The notes under the pieces: model-generated
The model's database searches: none
What the model was told of the DNA's origin: nothing
The model's input: only the letters and a program-made list of their open reading frames with translations
Shown: positions 48,776 to 59,569 of the stretch, piece after piece
Position numbering within the stretch: the first letter of the stretch is position 1
Layout of the letters: every line of letters begins with the position of its first letter
Assembly (NCBI GenBank): GCA_021904315.1
Contig: CM038915.1
Coordinates: forward strand, 17,360,001-17,424,000
DNA length: 64,000 nucleotides
From: Sphagnum magellanicum
Lineage: Eukaryota; Streptophyta; Sphagnopsida; Sphagnales; Sphagnaceae
Reading direction: 5' to 3'
Position numbers and translations under genes: made by a program

Positions 48776-48975
48776 TGCCTCTATTCTATGCACTTCTCCA
48801 AGAAAATGACATCAATGTCACCATCACCAACTTACGTTCGTTGTGCCTCTACTATGTGCATTTCTCTAAGAAGACAATGTCAATGCCACCATCACCAACC
48901 TACACTCTTTTTGTTTCTGCTATGTGCACCTTTCCAAGAAGACACCATCAACACCACCATCATCAACATTGCTCA
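48776..48975. repeat. Three-copy ~67-bp tandem repeat
   Basis: CTATG...CACTTCTCC-like words start near 48786, 48852 and 48920. Each is followed by AAGA, a TCAATG.CACCATCACCAAC variant and a T/C-rich segment. Long open frames here reflect the repeat, not a gene. Confidence 0.75.
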
Positions 48976-49237
48976 AGTCACCAATGCAATCAATTATTTC
49001 TTACCCTGAATTAAAAATTTCCTAACTTATTATGTTTGCATGTTGCTAGATTCTGGTTTGCAATTGAGAATGAGAGTTGTTTTTGTCTTATGTGCATGCC
49101 TACTGGCGTTCTTCCCAAGGTTTTTATTAGGATTTGGTTTACATAGTGTGTGATGAAAGAAATGTTGGATCAAATCCTCAACCTAAATCTTGAACCATTT
49201 TATTATATGCAATAAGAAGGTTTGTAGACAAACTCTA

Positions 49238-50151
49238 TGATGCACCCCCAAGCTCCTTAATGGACTCAAATGTGAATCCAAACTGAAGATAGCAGAAAAG
49301 CAAGGAGTCGGGGCAAACTCCCCGGCTCGCAGCATTTTGAAGGTTAAAAAGGTGTGTTGGAGCTCTGGGATGGGACTAGGAAGAGTGACAAGCATCAACT
49401 ACTCACACGGACTTGCACAAAACCAACACAAGGTGGTTAGTGCATAATTAAAGCACTTTTGGTGTTAGGACGTACCACGGGCAAACTCGGACTCACAAGA
49501 CTCACCACGGCCTGGACTTGAAAGAAGCCACCACCTTCCCCCTTATAGTATACTTTGTGCCTTTTCACGAGGCTCACATCCAAATGGCTTTTTGTCCTGG
49601 GACTCCCAAGTGGGAGTCCCAAAATTACCAAAGTTGGGATTCTCGTGACTTTGGGGCCCCATAACTTTGTGTGCATACCTCCGATTGAGATGAGGCCTAA
49701 AACAAAGTTGTAGCTCTTATTGCGAGTTTTCGAATACTATGTCACATGCCACCTGCATGTAAGGAAATTAGGGTGATTCTCGACTTTTAATGTTCGAAAG
49801 TCAAATTGCCAATTTGACTCCCGACCCTTCTTTTGGCCATAACTTGTGCTTCAAATGTCCAAATGGGTCATGCGAGCCCATTTTAGACATCTACGTTTCA
49901 ATAGCTTTTCAATGGTATGAAGAAATCTTTGAGCCATTGGGTTTTGGCCCTTGTAATCACTCTCTGAACATTCAAGAGTCCACCGGGACTCCAATTCCCA
50001 ACATGGAGTTCACTTGGGAATGTGAGGGTTCTTTCCCTCACACTCTTTTGCACTCCTAGGGGCATGAGAATGCAACTCCCGGGCTTAGTCTTGGCTCACA
50101 CCCTTGCAAGCCCTTTGCCTTGGTCACGAACCCAAGGCTAGGGTTGCGACA
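49238..50151 (-). mobile_element. Solo LTR of the four-copy family (copy 3)
   Basis: On the minus strand it starts TGTCGCAACCCTAGCC and ends GGGGGTGCATCA. Flanks CTCTA and CTTTA give a 4/5 target duplication. It contains the family TATACTATAAGGGGGAAGG promoter-like motif (near 49535-49555), the AATTTGACTCCCGACC segment and the GGGAGTCCC pairs. It is 914 bp long, with no internal element sequence on either side. Confidence 0.85.
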
Positions 50152-50179
50152 CTTTAACTCTTGTGGCAGTGCTAAATAC

Positions 50180-50405
50180 ATGAGCTAGTGTAGGTGCACT
50201 TGAAAAGAGCAATGTGTTCATGAGTAGATTATTGAAAGTGCTTCAAATGTCTTTGTGGGGAGTAGCCTAGTTGATAAATGTGCAAAATGTGGGAGCATGG
50301 AAGACGCATATAATGTGTTCAGCAAGATGCCCTTGAGGAATGTGATATCTTGGAATTCCATACTTGTAGGGTTTGCCATGCATTGGCATGGAAACATCCC
50401 TTGGC
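50180..50405 (+). pseudogene. Pentatricopeptide-repeat (PPR) gene fragment
   Basis: One PLS-type PPR module is clear: NVFVGSSLVDKCAKCGSMED, then AYNVFSKMPLRNVISWNSIL (about 50240-50365). It is preceded by a GALEK and CVHE.IIES segment in a shifted frame with a stop. PPR proteins bind organelle RNA. Only about two repeats remain, with no start, no C-terminal domain and no other exons nearby, so this is a decayed fragment. It begins almost at the border of the copy-3 solo LTR. Confidence 0.8.
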
Positions 50406-50586
50406 TTTACACTTTCTTGGCACATCTATTTAAAATGATGTTGTTTCTCTTTTGTTATCATATAGCAATATAAGTTTGGTGGATGAAAACTAGATGAAGG
50501 CATGCATTGTTACGATGCCATGAATCCAATTTACACAATTTTTGTAAAATTAGAACACTACGCCTTCATGGTTGACCTTCTTGGTG

Positions 50587-50740
50587 CACTACTACAAAAT
50601 GTGGGTGCAATTCACTAGTCCCTATTCACTAGACCAATGAATTCACTACTTTCCAATTAGTCCTTGTTTACTAAGACTAATGAATGTACTCAAAATCTAA
50701 TGAAATCACTTGACGTACAGGGACACCTTTTGTTGTAGTG
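50587..50740. mobile_element. MITE-like element with CACTA-type ends (candidate)
   Basis: The left end CACTACTACAAAATGTG is mirrored by the right end, whose complement reads CACTACAACAAAAGGTG. This gives imperfect inverted repeats about 154 bp apart, with no coding capacity. CACTA elements have ends of this kind and 3-bp target duplications; the flanks GTG and TTG match at only two of three bases. The call therefore rests on the inverted ends. Confidence 0.5.
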
Positions 50741-53700
50741 TTGTGTTCGCCATCTACAGAAGACAGAGAATATGACAAAGTTAATGCCTTGACCAAATGC
50801 AACTATGTGAAGGGCCATCATCGATCAATACCATTGATGATGTAAGGTTTGATGTTGAATTAATGGACAATAGTCAAAGGGACAAGATTTCCTTTGTGGT
50901 GATGGGTATGGACACTAATGAAAATAGTAAGAATGTTGAAACAATACTTTAGGCACTAGTGACACTGATCCAGTTTATTATTGGTTGGCGATTTTACATT
51001 GGGGCTTAATACCACTCATTGCATCAAGGTTCTACCAATATGCCAACATATTTGTTTCCTATGAATTAAAACATGTAAACCCTTTGGTACCATGCTCCTT
51101 AATGCAATATGCAAATCATCTTCTAAAACCCTAGATGTTTGATGAGTGAATTCAAAGCCTTGAAACCTATTGGATAATGGGTCAAGCCTACCATGCCTAA
51201 TCTCAAAGATGTACTAGTTTTTAGTATCACTTATCTCCATCTACATCAGTGCAATTACTTCCATTGCATGTGATCAATTTAATAGTTCAACAAGTCTTTA
51301 CTTTTTTCTATCTTTACTTTACCCCCCTGCCTTTACCATACTCCATGTATCTTTCTTATTCCCTAACCTATGTGTCTCTTCCCTTTGTTCTTTAAATCTT
51401 TCCTTTCTAATTGGCCATCAAACCCACCCCAAACCCCCCTTGACTTATAATACTTGAATGGAAGGTTGCAATTTTGTTGGGACATTGCTAGCAAGTTGCA
51501 TTTTTTCCCTTCTTTGTTGTCTAACATTTTTATGTCATGCAAAAGGTATTCTTAATCCAAACCCCATGTAACCTAAAAGATGAACTCAATAACTTGCTTT
51601 AAAGTTATTGTGAAATCTTTCACCAATAGCCCTTATAGAAATAGTAAACCATGCCTCATTAAACTTAGCTTTATCATCTTTCTCAATTCTCCTTTGAGCT
51701 ACTTGCTCAACCTGGGTGAGTTATGTACCTTCAACCCTTCTAGACCTTTTTTCTTCCCTTTCTTTAGCTTTTTATTCCCTCAATTTATCTATAATTTTTT
51801 TGTCCACGACCTTCTATTTTAGAACAACCATATATTGGTCTAATGTTACCACATTTAAATTGGAATAATCCATTAGTGGTTTAGAGGTATGAATTTGTGT
51901 TTCATGAGGACCAAGAAATCAAAAAATGTGTGAGATCTGGATAATGTTTAAGTGTATAGGTTTCTAGCTTTTCACTTGAAAAAAAAAGTTCATAAAATTC
52001 AACAAAGTTAGCCCAATCTAATGTGACATTGGTTATGGATGTGCAGGCAGTTGGAATGTATTTCAAGGTGCAACATGACGGAAGAGAAGGAAATTTACAA
52101 CCGATGTTACTACTAGAATAAGATGGTTGCTTTTAAAATGTTGATTGTTAAATTTAGCAAAAGTAAAGGTACTTTAAATACTTGATATTATATTCTTGTA
52201 TTAGCGTTGGTATACCACTTAGATCTACCTTTTTTTGGCATTATTTATATTCCTTTAAGCTCTTCTACCTCCTCCTTGATTACAAATGCAATAGGAACTC
52301 TTTCTAGTTTCTCCCTAATCTCAAATGTAATAGGGACTTCTTTCTTCACATCCCTTGCATTGGGATGGACTTCTACTACCTTCTTGATATATGTTGTAAC
52401 TAAATTGTTGTCTAATCCCTTATTGATCCGAAATTGTAATTTTTCATTATGAGAAATCATGTCCGTTGAAACCACACTACCTTACAACTAAAACTCAAAA
52501 AACAACTCACATACAACTATTGTGCAATTATCCCCCTAGAAATACAATGTACCAATAAATAAATTGTCATGCTAGAAAATAATTAGTTGTATTATAATTG
52601 CAAATGAGTTAAAAATGGGTTTTCTATATGGTAATTTATACACATTATACATACATATGTAATCAACCATATTTGACTTTTTTAGGAGTTGCATTATAGT
52701 TGCATGTGCACGCAACTATTTTAAAACCATTATAAATGTGTCACTAAAACAACAACCATGTTGCAACTAGTTTATAATGTACATACATGCGATGATGCCA
52801 TGTGTTCACATTTCCACCACCCATTATGGGATACATTTGCAATTAATTTTTTATTATGATTCCCATTGATACAATTAGTATGGCTACTAATGCACCACTA
52901 CTAAAGTACTAATGTTCAACTATGTTATGACTATAATACAACTACTTATAATTAACTGAATAAAAATACATATTCATCAATTATTTATATCTTCATCATA
53001 TGTGCCTCATTTTGAACGATTTAAAATGTTATGGGAATGTTACCTCAAGCTCTAGAAATCATCTTTGAAGTGCAAAGGAATTTACGAATAATGAAAAAAT
53101 AACAAGAAAAGAAATAAGCTTTCCAACTTACAAAACATGTTTTTTCCCATTTTTTTTCTTTGGACCCTTCCAACTTTCAAACCTCATAATTATTTTTTTA
53201 ATTATTCATTTTAAACACTTTAAAATGTTATAGAAATGCCACCTAAAGTTTTACAAATCACCCTTGAATTCTAATAACAAAAACATAACATAAAAGGATT
53301 TTTTTGGGTGTTTGGGAACTAGCATTTGTAGTGTTGGGTGGTTTTTTTTTTTGAGTTCTTAAACCCCTCTACTATGGGGGGCTGTAACTTTCTCAATTTT
53401 ATTCCATTTTCAACGATTTTTAATGCGCAAAATGAACCAATAGGAAGGGTTCAAGTTTTTTTTTGACATAAAAAACAATGGAGCCCTCCCCTCAAATCTA
53501 GCCTACCTTGAGTGCTAAAGTGTTATAATTGCAACTCAATTGTAATTCAATTTACAACTAAAGAACAACTAAAAAATTTAACCCATATGTTTTGTCTTCA
53601 AATCCCATGTTACAAGTTATATTAAAAAAAACTTGTGTTCTTATATTTTCACATTAAAATACAAATGCCATTTTGGGATGAACTCAAAAAAGCTTAACCT

Positions 53701-54353
53701 AAAGGGCAAATCTTTAAAAATGAAATTTTATGGCCATTTTTTAATTCACTAAGTCTTGTGTTTTCCTACCTACTTACTTACCTAGGTATATAAGTAGGTA
53801 CGTAGGTCCTAAATAAATATGTAAGTATGTAGGTCTTAAGACCTACCAACCCACATATCTATGGTTATGTGCAACCTACTTAGCTATATATATATATTCC
53901 AAAACACACTTAAATATGTCATGTGGAAAAAAATTATTATGCCATTTGTCATGATTTCAAACCATCATTAACAATCATAGTGAATGATGGAAATCAATAT
54001 TTCGAAAAAAAAAAATTGTCCAAAAATCTCCATAATGCCTTATTAGATTTTAATAGATGGATGACAATTAATGACGTTAACATGACATTATGGGTGAAGT
54101 TTTAATGGAGTTGCATAATAGTTGAAAATTAGTTGTTTTGATAGAGTTATAATTGGATTGCAATGAGTTGCAAGTGTCTTTTAAAACTCAAAAATTGAGT
54201 TACAAGGCCAGTTGCAAAAAACCCTTTTTTCTCATAGTGTTTCTAGAAAATATTGAAACTTTTGCATTGAACTTTCACCCTGATGTGACATGCTTAGTTT
54301 AGAACTTCAAGGTTTTATAATAGGATTGCAATGCGAAGTTATGTGATATTTTC
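50741..54353. other. Noncoding stretch, no gene seen
   Basis: Only chance open frames are visible (for example 51580-51822 and 52207-52452). ACCTAC/GTAGGT palindrome-rich sequence lies at 53770-53880. TGTAGTGTTGGGTGGTTTT near 53330 faintly recalls hAT ends, but no partner was found. Confidence 0.45.
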
Positions 54354-54358
54354 CCCTA

Positions 54359-55330
54359 TGACGCACTCCCAACTCCTTAAAGGACTCAAATGTGAGCCCA
54401 AGTAGAAAACAACGGAAGAAGGAGGAGTCGGAGCACGCTCCCTAGCTCACAACACTTTGAGGGGTAGAGGGGCGTGTTGGAGCTCCGGGATGGGATTAGG
54501 AAGAGTTGACAAGCTTCACTCACTCACACGGGCTTGCACACAACCCACACAAAGTGGTTAGTGCATAGTTGGAGCACCCTTGGTGCTAGGACGAACCACG
54601 GGCAACACGAACACATAAGACTCACCACAGCCCGGACTTGGGGGAAGCCACCACCTTCCCCCTTATAGTATACTTTGCAGCTCTCCACGGAGGCTACATC
54701 CAAATGGCTATTTTTCCCGGGACTCCCGAGTGGGAGTCCCGAAATTGCGCCAAATGAGACTCCCGCGACTTTGGAGCCCCATAACTTTGCGAGCGGACCT
54801 TGGATTGTAATGCGATCTGAAGCAAAGTTGTAGCTCTCGTTGAGCTTTCCAATGATATGTGGCACGCCCCCTGCAGCTAAGTAAATCGGGTCGATTCCCG
54901 ACTTTTTGTGGTCGGGAGTCAAACTGACAGTTCGACTCCCGGCCCTTCTTTTGGGCATAACTTGTGTTTTAGATGTTCAAATGAGCAATGCGAGCCCATT
55001 TTGGACATCTACGCTCTAAGAGCTTTCTAATGATATAAAGAACGCCACAAGACATTGAGGTTTGACCCCTGCAATCGCTCTCTGAAGTTTTTGGAGTCCA
55101 CCGGGACTCCTCTCCCAAAGTGGGAGTTGCCTTGGGAGTGTGAGTGTGAGGGAGTGAACACTCCCTCACACTTTCTTACACTCCCGGGAGTATGTGATGT
55201 GACTCCCCGGAATCCTCTTGGCCCGCACCCTTGTAATGTTTTTGCCTTGACTCCCGGGCTTCCTTCCTTTTGGCGCGCAACCTTGCAACCCATTAGCCTT
55301 GGTCGCGAGCCCAAAGCTAGGGTTGTGACA
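54359..55330 (-). mobile_element. Solo LTR of the four-copy family (copy 4), exact 5-bp duplication
   Basis: The best-preserved boundaries of the family: on the minus strand it starts TGTCACAACCCTAGC and ends GGGAGTGCGTCA. It is flanked by CCCTA on both sides (54354-54358 and 55331-55335). Length is 972 bp. The TATACTATAAGGGGGAAGG motif lies near 54658-54676, followed downstream by the conserved GTGGTGGCTTCCCCC tract. A 144-codon open frame inside (54524-54958) is not conserved as protein between copies and is not a gene. Confidence 0.93.
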
Positions 55331-55335
55331 CCCTA

Positions 55336-57838
55336 CCTTGTTGCTTCATGACTTTTGGTGGGAAAATGCCATATATGAATTTTTATGCGAAAGTTTTTAA
55401 TGGATTTACTTGGTTTTTGATCCAATGGTATCCAAAGTTGTCCTTACTATTTTAACGGAGTTGTTTTTTTTATGTGATTTATTGTAGCACATGCTAGTTT
55501 CTTTATTTGTATGTTATGTTTTTTGTTTTCTATTCACCCAAGGAGACATTCCCAAACACTTGGTTTGTTTTTGGTGCATGAAATTTTAAATTAACAATCA
55601 TATCATTGTTTATTAATGTTACCCTCGACCTTTATTATTGAATAAAAACTTGCACAAAAGTGAAAAAAATGGTATGTGCTCCAAAATGCTCCTTGTTTTA
55701 AATTGAACATCATAACTCTTATTCTCAAACATTAAATATCCAAAGGTATTTTGCATTTTATTAATTCTAAAACATAAAATGTATGGCTGAATGTTAAGTC
55801 ATGGGTGTTTATTTGAACAATAATCAACATAAGCAAAAACTAACACTAGTGTTTTAGGGCTATGAAATGTTTTTTTCTTTTTCTTTCATCATGAGTTAAC
55901 CATGGCCCAAAACCTCAAGTCCACATTTTTTTCCTCTTAATAAACCTTTTTGCAACATGTAACTTTTTTTCCTTATAGTTTTTGTTGTTGTTAACAAACC
56001 TTCTTGCAACACAATGCTCTTTTTTGTGTGTGGTGTTGTACTTTCTATGTAATTAACTTTTTCTTCACATAATTGACTTTTTTTTTCATGTCGTGGTTAT
56101 GGATTCTTTGTTTGTGCAACTGCAAGTTCTTTGTTCACACAACTACAAGTTGTTTGTTCACATGATTATGATGAGTTAGGTGCACAAGTTGGGAAATGGG
56201 GGTGTGCACAAGTTCTATCTAGATGATAGGCTCCAAATTTATGCATTCAATTACACCAAACAAGAGGGAATGGATGTCAATTTGCATAGATTTAGTCAGG
56301 TGCAATTACATGTATAAAATAATAAATTTGCACATTGTAAAAATATTGGGTGAATTGATTCCTTGAATTGAAAATGTCTATCATTTTTGTGTTGAAATCA
56401 AAAGGTTTGAATGTGAAGCATTGTGTGAAAGGGTTTGGGTCCAAATGACAAAAGAGACATCCACATACTCACATTCATTAACATTTAGGACCCCATTGGT
56501 GCACAATAGTCACATTGCTCATATTTTGATTATGCATGAAGCCCCATGCACATCCATGTGTTAGGTTTTAATGAAAGATCCTTTCATAGATTACTCCAAA
56601 AGTATTATGATGATATATAACCATTGTGTGTGTCCAATTGTTCCCAAAAAAATGTGCATAAGAAAACAACTAAAGAAAGGAAACATCAAAAGGAAGAGAT
56701 GATTACATTTTATTTTTTTTAATTATTCAAAATTTTGGAAATGAGCTTGCAAGAGTGTGAGGGAAGATGAAAGGGCCATGAAAAAACAATTCAAGGAAGT
56801 GTACATTTACAAGCATTGTGTTAAACAAGGTGACAATTACACTTTATGATTTGAACTAATAATCATTTACTAACAAATGCATACCAAGTGTTAGAATTAA
56901 CACACTTCAGTAAGTCTTTAGTTAATCAATAAAGTTTGGCAATAGGAACTAATAATCACCATCATTAGAAGTTAATCACCAATTGTCATTGTAATTATTG
57001 GTCATCACTGTCATTTAACTTATGCAAACATGTAGTGCACCATCACTTGATTTTTTATTTGTTTCTTATTGTCGATTTGCTTAGTCACTTTCTTGTGATC
57101 CTATATTTAAGTCCTTGTCTTGTATTATGTTTTTTTAATTTTGGATTATCATAGCATCCTTGTTGAAGCTGGTAGATTAATATTGAAACCTTTTTACCAA
57201 AACTTGTTTTTTACCGGATGTTTATCAAAACCATAACCGAAATCAAAATTACTTTACCAAAAAGGGTTTTACTAAAACCGATTTTACTTTCGGTATAGAT
57301 TGTTTAATTTTAGGATTGATTTTTCGGGGGATTAGGCTAACTAAGTATATTCACAATCAAGATATCCAAAAGGATGGTCTAACGAAAAAAGGACTACAAA
57401 GGACTATTTTGGATTATTATTACATTTACTATTTCATGATTATAATGGATTGGTATCAAACTATAACTAAAATGATGTCATGTTAATCTAAACAAAAAAT
57501 CCAATAATAGATTGGATATAATATTGATGTCCTTTTGAGCCATTTTAAACAATTTGAATCCTTGTCTTAATTGTAATTTTTATCTTAAGGGAATCAAAAG
57601 GAATGTATTAAACAATGCCATTGACTTCAATTTTCTTTCATGGATAATTAATACATACATCTATGTTTGGAAATGTTCATATAATGCATTTGATTAAATA
57701 ATGTAAGATATAAAAAATTTGAAAGCTACATAATCCTTTCTGAAAGGGCTACAAGCAAAATGATTCCTTTTTTTCCATTTGGTTGATTTTTTTGTTCACT
57801 AGACTTAGATTTTTGTTGCCCCATATGCCAACAAAATG
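55336..57838. other. Noncoding stretch, no gene seen
   Basis: AT-rich, with T-rich tracts and repeated TTCTTTGTTCACACAACTACAA-like words near 56110-56165. No coding or transposon signature is recognised. Confidence 0.45.
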
Positions 57839-58470
57839 TGTAGGAAATTTTCATGCAAAGGAACATGTTAAGTTATATATAAAATTTTATGTATTCACTT
57901 TTTGCATTTATGGTTTTTTTTAAAATGTGTAATTACATACACATGTGAAAAACCACCACCATCATGAAAATTATCATAATTTGAATTATCCAATATTTTT
58001 CACTTAAATTAATTCCATTTAAATTTTGTATTTGGAAGATAGCAAAAATAAAGTCCTTAAATCTTGTGGTGAAAAAGTGGCACTGATTGTGAATATGCCC
58101 AACCGCTTGTTCCACTGTTTTTGACTTTGCCCTTTGAGGCATTTAAGCCTTTGTCCCTATGTGGAATGTACAAGAAAATATTTTATAAAGTAAAATCATT
58201 CTTTCTTGCCATACCTTTTGTATGTAGAATTATATGTGTGGTTGTGTTCCATCATGTTTTAAATTAAAAGTTGTATATTTCTTCCCAAGTTTGAAGTGTT
58301 TGCACAATAGAAACTTATAGTATATTTGAACTACTAGTTTTATAAATTTTTGGTGACTATTTGTCACCTAATGTTGTACAAGTGAAATGTTCATTTTTTA
58401 CTCCTATTTCATTTAAATACCTAAAACTTAATAGTTCATTGGGTGACCTTAATAATCCTAGATTTCTACA
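57839..58470 (+). mobile_element. Probable 5' LTR of Copia-2
   Basis: The right border is firm: the sequence ends CTACA immediately before a primer-binding site. The left border is inferred from TGTAGGAAAT at 57839, which forms an imperfect inverted match with the end AGATTTCTACA. A TATATATAAAA box lies near 57877. No second LTR is in the window for comparison. Confidence 0.45.
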
Positions 58471-58488
58471 TGGTATCAGAACTTTAGG
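58471..58488 (+). other. Copia-2 primer-binding site (initiator tRNA-Met)
   Basis: TGGTATCAGAACTTTAGG begins with TGGTATCAGA, the complement of the 3' end of plant initiator tRNA-Met used by Copia elements (usually TGGTATCAGAGC). It directly follows the LTR terminus CTACA. Confidence 0.8.
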
Positions 58489-58642
58489 CTCAAGAATCTT
58501 TGATTTGATCAAAGTCAATGTGAATGTAGCTCCACATATGTAAGTCCTTCATTTCTTATCTAAGTTTGTGCTTAGTGAAATTGAACAAAAAATGAAGGTA
58601 TTAAAAAAATATTGGGAAAATTTTTATCCAGAAAAGGAATGG

Positions 58643-59287
58643 TTACATTCCTACGGATATGGGGGCTAAACCATAAAGTTCAAATATTTCATTCAAAACG
58701 CCTTTTAGAAGGTTACATGGAACGATCAAATCAAGTAACCCATGATTGAATAGAGATTCAACAACTTGAAAACCATCAGGTATTTTTTGACGTAATGTCT
58801 GTTCGATCACTCTCTTACCTACAAATGCCATATATGCTTTAGGTTTGGCAATGGTGATATCCCCTAACATACCAAAACTAGCAGTAACTTTGCCTGTTGT
58901 AGGATATGTAAGAATAGCTATATATAATAAATTATTCTGAGCCTGATGAATCTGTAAAATGGAAGAAATTTTGGCCATTTGCATTAAACTCAAAGTTCCT
59001 TCTTGCATACGTGCTCCTCTAGAGGAACACACAATAATTAACGGCATAGATTTTTTGGTAGCATATTCAACAAGACGAGTAATTTTCTCACCTACTATAG
59101 AACCCATACTACCTCCCATAAATTGGAAATCCATAACTCCAAGAGCAATAGGAGTCCCATTTAATTTTCCTGTACCTGTTTGAATAACATCAATCAAACC
59201 CATTTTTTTTTGATAAAAAATAATACGATTTTGTAGGAATCTTCATCATAAAATTTGAGAACATCTCGAGCAATCATATCTTCATCC
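58643..59287 (-). pseudogene. accD: Nuclear copy of plastid accD (carboxyltransferase domain)
   Basis: Plastid accD encodes the carboxyltransferase beta subunit of acetyl-CoA carboxylase, the first step of fatty-acid synthesis. Here only the C-terminal part is present. It runs from MDEDMIARDVLKF (about 59285) through [33 protein letters not shown] and [10 protein letters not shown] to [13 protein letters not shown] with a stop at 58643. A one-base deletion near 59231 puts the first 20 codons out of frame; the remaining 186 codons are open. Substitutions at normally fixed sites (SSRGAR for [14 protein letters not shown] for TTGGVTAS, DITIAKP for DIIIAEP) are mostly G-to-A, fitting decay of inserted plastid DNA. 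It lies antisense between the Copia-2 primer-binding site and gag. Expression or function is unlikely. Confidence 0.9.
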
Positions 59288-59569
59288 ATGTGAACACAAC
59301 TCCACCTGAGTCTTAGTTTGATGTCAAGTCTATGTGAACATAGTTCCATTAGTGATAAGAAAGAATAATAGTGAATTGAATTTTGATTGATCCATTTGGT
59401 TTGGACTACATTATTTTTTGAAAGAAAAATGTCAAACTTTTTAGATAATATGTTTATAGGATTTAGCAAGCTAAAAGGTTTTGTCAACTGCTATAGTTGG
59501 AAGGTCAAAGTGAAACATCATCTCAAAAAAGAATGAGTGTGTGATGTGGTAGTTCCACTAAATGTTATT

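Noticed and set aside
48618-49014. Three overlapping open frames as a His/Pro-rich protein
   Set aside because: The frames are produced by a 67-bp tandem repeat and have no conserved motif.
54524-54958. 144-codon open frame as a gene
   Set aside because: It lies wholly within a solo LTR and is not kept open in the other three copies.
58643-59203. Functional nuclear accD gene
   Set aside because: No transit peptide, missing N-terminal half, a frameshift, changes at normally invariant glycines, and a position inside a retroelement.
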